From: Albidovulum sp.
GTDB lineage: Bacteria > Pseudomonadota > Alphaproteobacteria > Rhodobacterales > Rhodobacteraceae
Length of the DNA: 26,720 nt
Assembly: GCA_030837825.1 (NCBI GenBank)
Contig: JAUQYB010000009.1
Location: forward strand, 1 to 26,720
Reading direction: 5' to 3'
This document shows positions 15,661 to 23,750 of the stretch, piece by piece (position 1 is the first letter of the stretch; every line of letters starts with the position of its first letter). Below the pieces are notes generated by a model, which was not told the origin of the DNA, searched no databases, and worked only from the letters and a program-made list of their open reading frames with translations. A program made the translations under genes and the position numbers.

Positions 15661-16548
15661 TCAGGTGAGCAGGAAATCCATCGGCTTCACCGGCTCGGGC
15701 GCGGGGATCCCGAGGTGCGGCGCCAGCGAGATTTCCACCGTCCGGCACATCGCGTCGAGCGGCAGGCAGTTCGGGGTCGAGCCGAACGGGTGGCCGAGTT
15801 CCTCGGTCACCTCGGCGAGGCCGAAGAAGACATAGGCGATGACCCCGGAGAAGACCGGCGTCAGCCATCCCGCCGTGTCGATCAGGCCGAAGGGCACCAG
15901 CAGGCAATAGAGCCAGACGGTGCGGAAGATCAGCAGCGAATAGACGTAAGGAAGGGGCGTGTTGGCCAGCCGCTCGCAGCCCGCCTGGGCATAGCTGATC
16001 GCGGCGAGCCGCTGGGCGAGCGCGCGCTGGCCGTAGCCGTCGAGCGCGCCCTCGCGCGCGGCCTGCGCCAGTTCGACGCCGATCGCGTCGAGCGCGGTGC
16101 AGGGCGGGTGCGGGCCCTCGGGCAGGTCCGCCACCCATCCGCTTGCCCGGTCGTCGCTGCTCCGGCGCAGGTTGGTGCGGTGCCGGTGCATGAAGGCGAG
16201 CGCGAGTCGCAGCACGCGCTGCCGCCGCTCGCGCGCGGTCAGGAAGAGGTCGGTCTCGCGCCCGAGCGACCGCAGGTCGGCGATGAGCTGGCCCCAGAGC
16301 CGGCGCGCCTCCCACCAGCGGTCATAGGCGGCGTTGTTGCGAAAGCCGAGGAACAGGGACAGCGCGATGCCGAACACGGTGAAGGGCGCGATGCTGGTGT
16401 GGGTGAGCGGCCGCCAGTAGCGGTCGGCGAGCATGACCAGAAGCGCGAAGCCGCTCACCACGGCGAGCTGCGGCAGGATATTCAGGATGATCGAGCCGCG
16501 CGTGGCGAGAAGCAGCTCCCAGAGGCCGGGCTTGTCGCGCAGGATCAT
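15661..16548 (-). CDS. Bestrophin-like (YneE/UPF0187) membrane channel protein
   Basis: A 295-residue membrane protein of the bestrophin family, pentameric ion channels; some bacterial members conduct cations. The N-terminus carries RDKPGLWELLLATRGSII, then helix 1 (PQLAVVSGFALLVMLADRYW). Helix 2 has the family signature FTVFGIALSLFLGFRNNAAY leading into DRWWEARRLWG. After a soluble helical part come LLIFRTVWLYCLLVPFGLID, WLTPVFSGVIAYVFFGL and the conserved EELGHPFGSTPNCLPLDAMC. The start codon overlaps the purD stop by four bases (ATGA), so translation is probably coupled to purD although the functions look unrelated. Ion specificity cannot be read from sequence. Confidence 0.9.
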   Translation of the reverse strand: MILRDKPGLWELLLATRGSIILNILPQLAVVSGFALLVMLADRYWRPLTHTSIAPFTVFGIALSLFLGFRNNAAYDRWWEARRLWGQLIADLRSLGRETDLFLTARERRQRVLRLALAFMHRHRTNLRRSSDDRASGWVADLPEGPHPPCTALDAIGVELAQAAREGALDGYGQRALAQRLAAISYAQAGCERLANTPLPYVYSLLIFRTVWLYCLLVPFGLIDTAGWLTPVFSGVIAYVFFGLAEVTEELGHPFGSTPNCLPLDAMCRTVEISLAPHLGIPAPEPVKPMDFLLT

Positions 16549-17810
16549 GGAAGCGCCCGCCAGCCGATGTCGCGCCGGCAGAAGCCGCCCGGCCAGTCGA
16601 TCCGGTCCACCATCCGGTAGGCCCGCTCGCGCGCCTCGGCCAGCGTCGCGCCGCGCGCGGTGACGTTCAGCACCCGCCCCCCGGCGGCGACGGTCCGTCC
16701 GTCGCGTTCGGCGGTGCCGGCGTGGAAGACCATATGCGCCGAATCCTCGGGCAGTTCCTCCAGCCCGCGGATCTGCGAGCCCCTGGCGTAGGCGCCGGGA
16801 TAGCCCGCCGCCGCCATCACCACCGTCAGCGCGTGGTCGTCGGCCCAGTTGACCCGCTGGCCGGCCAGCCGGCCCTCGGCGCAGGCCTGGATCAGGTCGA
16901 AGGCCTGCGCGCCGAGCCGCATCATCAGCACCTGCGCCTCCGGATCGCCGAAGCGGACGTTGTATTCGACAAGCCGGGCGCGGCCGTCACGGATCATCAG
17001 ACCGGCGTAGAGCACGCCCTGGAAAGGCGTCCCCCGCCGCGCCATCTCGGCCACGGTGGGTTTCACGATCTCGTCCATCGCCCGGGCCAGCACCGCGTCG
17101 GTCACGACCGGCGCGGGCGAATAGGCGCCCATGCCGCCGGTGTTGGGCCCGGTGTCGCCCTCGCCGACGCGCTTGTGGTCCTGCGCGGTGCCGACCGGCA
17201 GCACGTCCCTGCCGTCGCAAAGGACGAAGAGCGAGGCTTCCTCGCCCTCCATGAACTCCTCGATCACCACCTCGGCCCCGGCTGCGCCGAGGCTGCCGCC
17301 GAACATCTCGGCGAGCGCGGCCAGCGCCTCCTCCAGCGTCGTCGCCACGACCACGCCCTTGCCGGCGGCGAGCCCGTCGGCCTTGATCACGATCGGCGCG
17401 CCCTCGGCCCGCACGTAGGCTTCTGCCGCCGCAAGGTCGGTGAAGCGGGCATAGCCGGCGGTCGGCGCGCCGCAGTCGTCGCAGACCTCCTTGGTGAAGG
17501 CCTTGGAGGCTTCCAGCCGCGCCGCCGCCGCCGAGGGGCCGAAGACCGCGACCCCCGCCGCCCTGAGCGCGTCCGCCACCCCGGCGGCCAGGGGCGCCTC
17601 CGGCCCGACGATGACGAAATCGACGGCGTTCTCCTCGGCGAAGGTGACGACCGCCGCACCGTCGAGGATGTCCAGATCGGCGCATTCGGCCAGCATGGCG
17701 ATGCCGGCGTTGCCCGGCGCCACGATCAGCCGGTCGCATTTGGGGTTCTGCTTCACCGCCCAGGCGAGCGCGTGTTCGCGGCCGCCGCCGCCGAGGATGA
17801 GGATGTTCAT
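16545..17810 (-). CDS. purD: Phosphoribosylamine-glycine ligase (GAR synthetase)
   Basis: Second step of de novo purine synthesis: ATP-dependent joining of glycine to 5-phosphoribosylamine; cytosolic. The 421-residue length is normal. Landmarks in order are ILGGGGREHALAW (7-17), the N-domain VGPEAPLAAGVAD, the ATP-grasp segment IVIKADGLAAGKGVVVA, VIEEFMEGEEASLFVLCDG, AQDHKRVGEGDTGPNTGGMG and the metal-binding NVRFGDPEAQV. The C-terminal domain follows with GGRVLNVTARG. It is divergent from xseA across 67 bp. The bestrophin-like gene overlaps its stop codon downstream. Confidence 0.97.
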   Translation of the reverse strand: MNILILGGGGREHALAWAVKQNPKCDRLIVAPGNAGIAMLAECADLDILDGAAVVTFAEENAVDFVIVGPEAPLAAGVADALRAAGVAVFGPSAAAARLEASKAFTKEVCDDCGAPTAGYARFTDLAAAEAYVRAEGAPIVIKADGLAAGKGVVVATTLEEALAALAEMFGGSLGAAGAEVVIEEFMEGEEASLFVLCDGRDVLPVGTAQDHKRVGEGDTGPNTGGMGAYSPAPVVTDAVLARAMDEIVKPTVAEMARRGTPFQGVLYAGLMIRDGRARLVEYNVRFGDPEAQVLMMRLGAQAFDLIQACAEGRLAGQRVNWADDHALTVVMAAAGYPGAYARGSQIRGLEELPEDSAHMVFHAGTAERDGRTVAAGGRVLNVTARGATLAEARERAYRMVDRIDWPGGFCRRDIGWRALP

Positions 17811-17877
17811 GGCGCCCCCGCTTGGCCTTGCGTCGCGCGCGTTCTAAGGTTGGCGGGCGACGGAGACAAGGACGCCG
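17811..17877. promoter_or_regulatory. Divergent purD/xseA promoter region
   Basis: Only 67 bp separates the two start codons, so both promoters must be compact or overlap the coding ends. A weak plus-strand candidate is TTGGCC near 17823 with TCTAAG about 15 bp later. Confidence 0.35.
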
Positions 17878-19401
17878 ATGGACATCTTCGAGGACGACGC
17901 CGGCACCGGGCAGGGGGGCAACGCCCCGGAATACACCGTTTCCGAGCTTTCCGGCGCGGTGAAGCGGGTGATCGAGGGCGAGTTCGGCCGTGTCCGGGTG
18001 CGCGGCGAGATCGGCCGGGTCTCGCGGCCCGCCTCGGGGCACCTCTACTTCGACCTCAAGGACGACCGGGCGGTGATCGCCGCCATCGCCTGGAAGGGCC
18101 AGGCCGGGCGGCTCAGCGTGAAGCCCGAGGAGGGGATGGAGGTGATCGCCACCGGCCGGCTCACCACCTTCCCCGGCCAGTCCAAATACCAGCTCATCGT
18201 CGACGACATCGCCCCCGCCGGCATGGGCGCCCTGATGCTGATGCTGGAAAAGCGCCGCGCCGCGCTCGCCGCCGAGGGGCTTTTCGACGCCGCCCGCAAG
18301 AAGCCGATCCCGTTCCTGCCCGAGGTGATCGGCGTCGTCACGTCGCCCTCGGGCGCGGTGATCCGCGACATCCTTCACCGCCTGCGCGACCGCTTCCCCC
18401 GCCGGGTGCTGATCTGGCCGGTGGCCGTCCAGGGCGAAAAATGCGCCCCCGATGTCGCCGCCGCGATCCGCGGCTTCAACGCGCTGACACCCGGCGACGC
18501 GATCCCGCGGCCCGACCTGATCATCGTCGCCAGGGGCGGCGGCTCGCTGGAAGACCTCTGGGGCTTCAACGAGGAGGCGGTGGTCCGCGCCGCCGCCGAA
18601 AGCGCGATTCCCCTGATCTCGGCGGTGGGGCACGAGACCGACACGACGCTGATCGACCACGCCGCCGACCTGCGCGCGCCGACGCCCACCGCCGCGGCGG
18701 AAATGGCGGTGCCGGTCAGGATGGAGCTTCTTGCCTGGGCGGGCGAGGCGGGCGCGCGGCTGGTCCGCGCCACCCGCCAGCGGCTCGACCTGCGCGGCCA
18801 GCGACTTTCCGATCTCGCGCGCGGGCTCGGCCGGCCGGAGCGGCTCCTCGATCCCGCGCGCCAGCGGCTCGACCTCTGGTCCGACCGGCTCGGCCCCGGT
18901 CTCTCTGCCGCGATCACCCGCAGGCGGGCCGAGTTCAACCGGCCCGCGGGCCGGGTCCAGGCGGGGCTGCTCGCGAGCTTCATCGCCAGCGAACGGCGCC
19001 ACCTGACGGGCTGGGCCGACCGCCTCGCCCCCGCCGTCGCCCGCCTGATGCGCGAGGCGGTGCGCGATGGCGCCCGCCGCCGCGCCGATCTCGACGCGCT
19101 CGCACGTCGCCTTGCCCAGGCCGAAGCGGTGCGCCTCGCCACGCTGGCCGACCGGCTCGCCGGGCTCGACCGCACCCGCCAGACGCTCGGTTATGCCGAG
19201 ACGCTGCGGCGCGGCTATGCCGTGGTGCGCGCCGCGGGCGCGGTCGTCACCACGCGGACCGCGGCCGAGGCGCATCCCGTGCTCGAGATCGAATTCGCCG
19301 ACGGAAGCCTGGCGGTCGAGACCGGCGGCCCCGCGGGCCCCGCCCCGAAGCCGCGGCGCCCGAAGGCGGAGGGCGGGCCGGACCAGGGCAGCCTCTTCTG
19401 A
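17878..19401 (+). CDS. xseA: Exodeoxyribonuclease VII large subunit
   Basis: Catalytic subunit of exonuclease VII, which degrades single-stranded DNA from both ends; works with the small subunit XseB, not encoded in this window. The 507-residue product starts with an acidic leader (MDIFEDDAGTGQ), then the OB-fold domain (YTVSELSGAVKRVIEGEFG; SGHLYFDLKD). The catalytic domain has IGVVTSPSGAVIRDILHRL, RGGGSLEDLWGFNEE and SAVGHETDTTLIDHAADLRA, then PTPTAAAEMAVP. A long coiled-coil region rich in Arg/Leu (about 285-440) follows, and the C-terminal barrel segment has LRRGYAVVR. Length and motif order match complete family members. It ends 6 bp before a box-hairpin element. Confidence 0.96.
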   Translation: MDIFEDDAGTGQGGNAPEYTVSELSGAVKRVIEGEFGRVRVRGEIGRVSRPASGHLYFDLKDDRAVIAAIAWKGQAGRLSVKPEEGMEVIATGRLTTFPGQSKYQLIVDDIAPAGMGALMLMLEKRRAALAAEGLFDAARKKPIPFLPEVIGVVTSPSGAVIRDILHRLRDRFPRRVLIWPVAVQGEKCAPDVAAAIRGFNALTPGDAIPRPDLIIVARGGGSLEDLWGFNEEAVVRAAAESAIPLISAVGHETDTTLIDHAADLRAPTPTAAAEMAVPVRMELLAWAGEAGARLVRATRQRLDLRGQRLSDLARGLGRPERLLDPARQRLDLWSDRLGPGLSAAITRRRAEFNRPAGRVQAGLLASFIASERRHLTGWADRLAPAVARLMREAVRDGARRRADLDALARRLAQAEAVRLATLADRLAGLDRTRQTLGYAETLRRGYAVVRAAGAVVTTRTAAEAHPVLEIEFADGSLAVETGGPAGPAPKPRRPKAEGGPDQGSLF

Positions 19402-19407
19402 CCGCGG

Positions 19408-19455
19408 CTTCTTCGTTGCCGAAATACCCCGGGGGCGCGGGGGCGGCGCCCCCGC
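19408..19455. repeat. Dispersed box plus GC hairpin, copy 2 (terminator-like)
   Basis: A 23-nt box at 19408-19430, identical to that at 4238-4260 at 21 of 23 positions, is followed six bases later by arms GCGGGGGC (19437-19444) and GCCCCCGC (19448-19455) with a 3-nt loop. It lies between the convergent xseA and small secreted protein genes and could end both transcripts. Confidence 0.6.
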
Positions 19456-19464
19456 TCCGGCGGC

Positions 19465-19869
19465 TCACACGCCGGGGTTCGGCCCGAGGCAGGCCATCGG
19501 CTCGGGGCTTTCCTCCACCGCCACCAGCGGCAGGCCGAGAGGATCGCCCCTGAACCGCGCAGTCAGCCCCTCGGCCGCCTTGAAGAAGGTCCAGCACTGC
19601 GGGTCCGGCGCATCCTCGTAGACGAAGCAGATGAAGCCGTCGGCCTCGTACCACTCGCCCCGGCGACAGTCGTCGCCGAGAAAGGCCCAGATGACCCGGC
19701 GCCCCGGCAGGTACTGTTCGGCGCCATAGGCGGTGCCGCCGGAATTGTAGTAGAGCGTCCGACCCACCGTCGCCGCGTCGAATTCGGCGGCACTCATCGG
19801 CCGGCCGGGCTCGGCCGCCGCCAGCGGCGCGGCGATCGCGAGGGCGAGAAGAAAGGAGGGCCGGCGCAT
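19465..19869 (-). CDS. Small secreted protein with four cysteines, unknown function
   Basis: A 134-residue protein with a clear signal peptide, MRRPSFLLALAIAAPLAAA, cleaved near residue 19-20. The mature part is aromatic-rich and has exactly four cysteines (C68, C81, C92, C127), consistent with two periplasmic disulfides. Segments include FDAATVGRTLYYNSGGTAYG, RRVIWAFLGDDC and EGDW-like GEWYEADGFICFVYED. I do not recognise a named domain. I chose ATG 19869, with GGGAGA upstream, because it begins the signal peptide; the frame runs further back to 19941. It follows the AlkB-like gene on the same strand by 103 bp. Confidence 0.78.
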   Translation of the reverse strand: MRRPSFLLALAIAAPLAAAEPGRPMSAAEFDAATVGRTLYYNSGGTAYGAEQYLPGRRVIWAFLGDDCRRGEWYEADGFICFVYEDAPDPQCWTFFKAAEGLTARFRGDPLGLPLVAVEESPEPMACLGPNPGV

Positions 19870-19972
19870 CGCGGTCTCCCGGCAGTTTCCGGGCGGAGGA
19901 TGCCAGAGGCCGGGCGGCCGCGCCAGTCCCCCGTCACGCACCGGTGTTGCGCCGGCGTCGCGCGGCAGCGCC

Positions 19973-21436
19973 TCAGGCCGCGCGGCGGCGCTTCGCCAGC
20001 CGGGGATCCATGACCCGGCGCCAGAGCGGCGGCACCAGTGCGATCGTGGCCATCACCGGCAGCGACCAGGGCAGGAGCGGGGCGCGCCCCTCGGGCGAGA
20101 GGCGCAGTTCCGGCCAGCGCCGCCCGGGATGGGCGTGATGGTCGGCATGGCGCGGCGCGTTCAGCATCATCAGCCCCGAGAGCGGATGCGGCGCGTCCCA
20201 GGAATGCTGCGCGCCCGCCGGCTCCAGCGCGCCCGAGGGCAGGTTCCGCCGGAGCAGCCCGTAGTGCTGGACGTAGTCGGCCAGCAGCATCTGCACCTGC
20301 GCGTGCCCGCAGAGGAGGAGATAGGCGAGAAGGCCGTCGAAGCCGAAGAGCGAGAGCATCAGCGCGATGAAGCCCGCGCCGCCCGCGACATAGACCGTGT
20401 AGGGGTTCATGCCGCGAAGGCCGCCGGCGTGACGCCTGGCACGCCGGTGCTCTTCCATCTCGTAGCCGGCGACGAAGGCGCCGGGCCAGGCGCGGGCGAC
20501 GAAGCGCCAGAAGCCCTCGCCCTCGGCGGCGGTGCTCGGGTCGTCGGTCGTTGCCACGAAGCGGTGGTGGACCAGCCGGTGGGCCGAGGTGTGGTGGCCG
20601 TAGAGCATAGAGATATAGACCCACATGCCGAGCCGGAACAGCCGGGCATCGGTGCGGTGGATCAGCTCGTGGGCGTTGGAATTCGACACCTGCCCGAACC
20701 AGAGCCCGAAGGCGAGAAGCGTCGCCAGCCAGGAGAGCGGCCCGAGCCCGGCCGCGCCCGACAGCATCCAGACGGCAAAGGCCAGAAGGCCGAAGTGGAG
20801 GCTGGCGAGGACGACCGACAGACGGTCGGCCATCGCCGAGGGGCGCGGCTCCGGCGCCGCGACGCCCCGCCGCTTCAGCACCTCGTCGAGGACATGGAGC
20901 ACGGCGGTCATTCCCAGAAGCGCGAGCAGGCTGAAAATCCCGCCGAAGGCACCGGCCAGGAGCAGGAACGGCACCGGCGCGAGCGTGGCCACGAGGAAGG
21001 GGCCGAGGGGGCGCCAGCGGGCCGATTCGCGGGCAAGCCCGCGGGCGATGCGGGTGCCGATGCGGGGTGCGCGGGCCGTGTCGGCGCCCCTCGTCTCTCC
21101 GGTCCCGCCGGTCTCTTCGATCAGCGCCGCCACGACCTCCGCCTCGGGGTCTTCCGGCCCGGCAGCGGCGGCCTCGAGGCCCCCGGGGCGGCGGCTGCGG
21201 TCGCGCGAAGGGGCGGGCGGGCGCCGGGGCGCAGGCGGGATCGATGCCGGGGCCGATGCCAGCACCGAATCGGCGACCGATTCAGGGACCGATTCAGGTG
21301 AGGGGGCATCGGGGCCGGGCGCCACGATGCGCAGATGCGGCACGGTTTTGCCCCCGTCGGCCGGCACGGACCCCGCTGCTTCGGGGCCGGGCCGGGCCGC
21401 CTGGCCCCCGTCCAATGCGGCCAGAACCGCCCGCAT
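19973..21436 (-). CDS. AlkB-family membrane di-iron hydroxylase (alkane 1-monooxygenase-like) with N-terminal extension
   Basis: A 487-residue integral membrane non-haem di-iron protein related to alkane hydroxylase AlkB and XylM. The histidine boxes are complete: AHELIHR (255-261), GHHTSAHRLVHHRFVAT (280-296, with DDP and GEGFW after it), DYVQHYGLL (387-395, the HYG motif) and NAPRHADHHAHP (426-437). Hydrophobic helices begin at about residue 144. The first 143 residues are a soluble, Pro/Ala/Asp-rich extension (for example PESVPESVADSVLASAP at 47-63), absent from typical AlkB as I know it. I chose ATG 21436, preceded by GGAGGA. No rubredoxin or rubredoxin reductase gene is adjacent, so electron donor and substrate are open; the enzyme could hydroxylate alkanes or another lipid. 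Confidence 0.85.
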   Translation of the reverse strand: MRAVLAALDGGQAARPGPEAAGSVPADGGKTVPHLRIVAPGPDAPSPESVPESVADSVLASAPASIPPAPRRPPAPSRDRSRRPGGLEAAAAGPEDPEAEVVAALIEETGGTGETRGADTARAPRIGTRIARGLARESARWRPLGPFLVATLAPVPFLLLAGAFGGIFSLLALLGMTAVLHVLDEVLKRRGVAAPEPRPSAMADRLSVVLASLHFGLLAFAVWMLSGAAGLGPLSWLATLLAFGLWFGQVSNSNAHELIHRTDARLFRLGMWVYISMLYGHHTSAHRLVHHRFVATTDDPSTAAEGEGFWRFVARAWPGAFVAGYEMEEHRRARRHAGGLRGMNPYTVYVAGGAGFIALMLSLFGFDGLLAYLLLCGHAQVQMLLADYVQHYGLLRRNLPSGALEPAGAQHSWDAPHPLSGLMMLNAPRHADHHAHPGRRWPELRLSPEGRAPLLPWSLPVMATIALVPPLWRRVMDPRLAKRRRAA

Positions 21437-21668
21437 CGTGTTGTCGTCCTCCGGCTGGCCGTTCCTGCTCACCCTTGCGCACTCCCGTTTCGACCGCCGG
21501 ATCGGTGCCGAGATTAGGAGATATTCAAGGCAAAATCTTGGCACGGCAATGGTGCCGGCAGGGGTCTTCGCGGCCGGGGCGGGTATCGTGGCGGGTATCG
21601 TGGCGGGTATCGGGAATTGACGGGGCGGGCCTGCCCGTGCCCACATGGCCGACCGAAGGAGGTCGGGC
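21437..21668. promoter_or_regulatory. Divergent region between the AlkB-like gene and yhhN-like gene
   Basis: A 232-bp gap with an AT-rich patch at about 21510-21550. On the minus strand a candidate promoter is TTGCCG (complement of 21544-21549), 18 bp, AATATC (complement of 21520-21525). The plus side carries the 12-bp tandem repeat at 21579-21612. Confidence 0.35.
21579..21612 (+). repeat. 12-bp tandem repeat upstream of the yhhN-like gene
   Basis: GCGGGTATCGTG occurs at 21579-21590 and 21591-21602, with a third copy at 21603-21612 that diverges in its last two bases. It lies 57 bp before the start codon of the plus-strand gene. Confidence 0.8.
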
Positions 21669-22340
21669 ATGGAGGGGATGGCGGTTCTGGCATGGGCGTC
21701 GGCGGGGGCTCTGACGGCCGCGGGCGCCGTGCTCGCGCTCGTCTACGGCGCGGTCTTCGCGGGCGGACCGGCCACGGCGGCCAGGAGCGCGGTCAAGACC
21801 GGGTCGGTGCTGGCGCTCGCGCTGGCCGGTGTCGCCGCCGGGGCGCCGGGCCTCGTGGTGGCGGGACTCGCGCTCGGCGCGGCGGGAGACTTCTTCCTGT
21901 CGCGCCCCGGCACCCGCGCCTTCCTCGCCGGCATGGCCGCCTTCGCGGCGGGGCATCTCGCCTACGGCGCCGCCTTTCTCGCGGCGGCGGGGCCGCCCCT
22001 CGGGGCCGCGCCGCTCCTGCCTGCGCTGATTCTCGTCGCGCTCGCCCTGTCGACCGAGGTCTGGCTGGCGCCGCGCACCGGCGCGCTCCGCTGGCCGGTG
22101 CGGGGCTATGTCGCGGTGATCACGCTGATGGCGCTCGCGGCGCTCGCGCTCCCGGCGCCGCGCTGGCCGGCGCTGCTCGGCGCGCTTCTCTTTCTCGTCT
22201 CCGACCTCCTCCTTGCGCTCGATCTGTTCGTCCTGCCCGACGGCAGGCTGAAACGCGCGATCGGGCGCGCGCTCTGGGCCGCCTACTGGTCGGGCCAGGC
22301 GCTGATCCTCTGGGGCATGATGCCGCCCGCCGCCCCCTGA
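21669..22340 (+). CDS. Lysoplasmalogenase-family (YhhN/TMEM86) membrane protein
   Basis: A 223-residue protein with about eight hydrophobic helices. The family signatures are RSAVKTGSVLALAL (the conserved K-T/P-x3 helix), GLALGAAGDFFLS (the G-D-hxLL motif) and LLFLVSDLLLALDLF (the F-hxSD motif), with the C-terminal WAAYWSGQALILWG (Y-x3-Q-hhI). Eukaryotic TMEM86B hydrolyses the vinyl ether bond of lysoplasmalogen; the activity of bacterial members is mostly unproven. ATG 21669 is chosen because AAGGAGGT lies five bases before it; ATG 21645 is an in-frame alternative. It is divergent from the AlkB-like gene and 62 bp ahead of ftsY on the same strand. Confidence 0.87.
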   Translation: MEGMAVLAWASAGALTAAGAVLALVYGAVFAGGPATAARSAVKTGSVLALALAGVAAGAPGLVVAGLALGAAGDFFLSRPGTRAFLAGMAAFAAGHLAYGAAFLAAAGPPLGAAPLLPALILVALALSTEVWLAPRTGALRWPVRGYVAVITLMALAALALPAPRWPALLGALLFLVSDLLLALDLFVLPDGRLKRAIGRALWAAYWSGQALILWGMMPPAAP

Positions 22341-22402
22341 CCCTTCCATCGGAAGAGCGAAAGGACTAGGTGACGGTGAGGCCCATTCTGCCCGGAGCGC
22401 CG

Positions 22403-23734
22403 ATGTCGTTTTTCAGGAAACTCAAGGACAGGCTGCTGAAATCCTCCTCGAGGATCGAAGAGGGGCTGGAGGCGATCGTTGCCGAAGGCGCGGAACCGGA
22501 GCCACGGCCCGAGCCCGTGCCTGAGCCCGAGCCGGTGCCGGTGCCGCAGCCGGCCGAGCCCGCGCCATCACCCGAGCCGGCGCCGCTGCCGACGCCCCGG
22601 CCGGAACCGGCGCCCGAACCCCGGCCCGAGATCATTCCCGGCCCGGACGCGCCGCCCGCACCGCCGGCCCCCGCGCCGGAAATCCCCGCGCCCATCCCCG
22701 AAACGCCGCAGCCCGCGCCCGCGGAAACCCCCGCCGCGCCCGAGGAGCTTCCCGACGAGGCTCCCTACGAGTTGCCGGACAGCGGGCCGCTGGAAATCCC
22801 GGGCGACTACATGGCGGTGTCGGACGCGCCGCTGGCCGAGAAACCCGGCTTCCTCGGCCGGCTCTTCCGCCGCGCCGCCCCGGCCGCCGAGCCGCGCCGG
22901 GTGCTCGACGACGCGATGCTGGAAAGCCTCGAGGAGCTTCTGATCCAGGCCGACATGGGGGTGGACACCGCGCTTCGGGTCGCCGCCAACCTTGCCGAGG
23001 GGCGGATGGGGCGGAAGCTTTCGGTCCGCGAGATCAAGGAACTGCTTGCGGCCGAGATCGCGCGGATCATGGCGCCGGTGGCGCGGCCGCTGCCGCTTTA
23101 CCCGACGCGGCCGCAGGTCGTGCTTGTCGTCGGCGTCAACGGCTCGGGCAAGACCACGACGATCGGCAAGCTCGCCAGCCAGTTCCGCGCCGCGGGCAAG
23201 ACGGTGGTGATCGCCGCCGGCGACACGTTCCGCGCCGCCGCCGTCGAGCAGCTCCAGGTCTGGGGCGAGCGGGCAGGCGTGCCGGTGATGACTGCGCCCG
23301 AGGGTTCCGACCCCGCCAGCCTTGCCTTCGACGCGATGGGCCGGGCGCAAGAAGAGGGCGCCGATCTTCTGCTGATCGACACCGCCGGGCGGCTCCAGAA
23401 CCGCGCCGACCTGATGGAGGAGCTTGCCAAGATCGTCCGGGTGATCCGCAAGAAGGATGCAGGCGCGCCGCACAACACGCTTCTGGTGCTCGACGCCACC
23501 ACCGGGCAGAACGCGCTTTCGCAGGTGGAGATCTTCCGCCGGATCGCCGATGTCTCCGGCCTCGTCATGACCAAGCTCGACGGCACCGCGAAGGGCGGCG
23601 TGCTGGTGGCGCTGGCCGACCGCTTCGGCCTGCCGATCCACGCCATCGGCGTCGGCGAGAAGATCGACGACCTCCAGCCCTTCGACCCGGAGGATTTCGC
23701 CCGCGCGCTGGTCGGGACGGATGCGGCGGCGTGA
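22403..23734 (+). CDS. ftsY: Signal recognition particle receptor FtsY
   Basis: GTPase that docks SRP-ribosome complexes at the inner membrane for co-translational insertion. The product is 443 residues. It starts with the amphipathic membrane-binding helix (MSFFRKLKDRLLKSSSRIEE). Residues about 32-150 form an acidic Pro/Glu-rich A region, and the NG domain follows from about 165. G-motifs are GVNGSGKTTTIGKLA from 244, DTFRAAAVEQLQVW, DTAGR at 326-330 and TKLDG at 390-394, then GVGEKIDDLQPFDPEDF at the end. ATG 22403, with CGGAG five bases upstream, gives the usual N-terminus; GTG 22370 would add eleven residues. It converges with the MgtC-like gene, leaving three bases between stop codons. 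Confidence 0.96.
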   Translation: MSFFRKLKDRLLKSSSRIEEGLEAIVAEGAEPEPRPEPVPEPEPVPVPQPAEPAPSPEPAPLPTPRPEPAPEPRPEIIPGPDAPPAPPAPAPEIPAPIPETPQPAPAETPAAPEELPDEAPYELPDSGPLEIPGDYMAVSDAPLAEKPGFLGRLFRRAAPAAEPRRVLDDAMLESLEELLIQADMGVDTALRVAANLAEGRMGRKLSVREIKELLAAEIARIMAPVARPLPLYPTRPQVVLVVGVNGSGKTTTIGKLASQFRAAGKTVVIAAGDTFRAAAVEQLQVWGERAGVPVMTAPEGSDPASLAFDAMGRAQEEGADLLLIDTAGRLQNRADLMEELAKIVRVIRKKDAGAPHNTLLVLDATTGQNALSQVEIFRRIADVSGLVMTKLDGTAKGGVLVALADRFGLPIHAIGVGEKIDDLQPFDPEDFARALVGTDAAA

Positions 23735-23750
23735 TGCCTATTCGCCGCCG
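23724..23750. terminator. Hairpin enclosing the stop codons of ftsY and the MgtC-like gene
   Basis: Arms CGGCGGCG (23724-23731) and CGCCGCCG (23743-23750) pair perfectly over 8 bp. The 11-nt loop contains both convergent stop codons. There is no T run on either strand. It may limit read-through in both directions. Confidence 0.4.

Noticed and set aside
16722..19553. Very long frames of 943 residues (plus) and 762 residues (minus) across purD and xseA
   Set aside because: Both are shadows of purD and xseA in other frames; the real genes have full-length family motifs.
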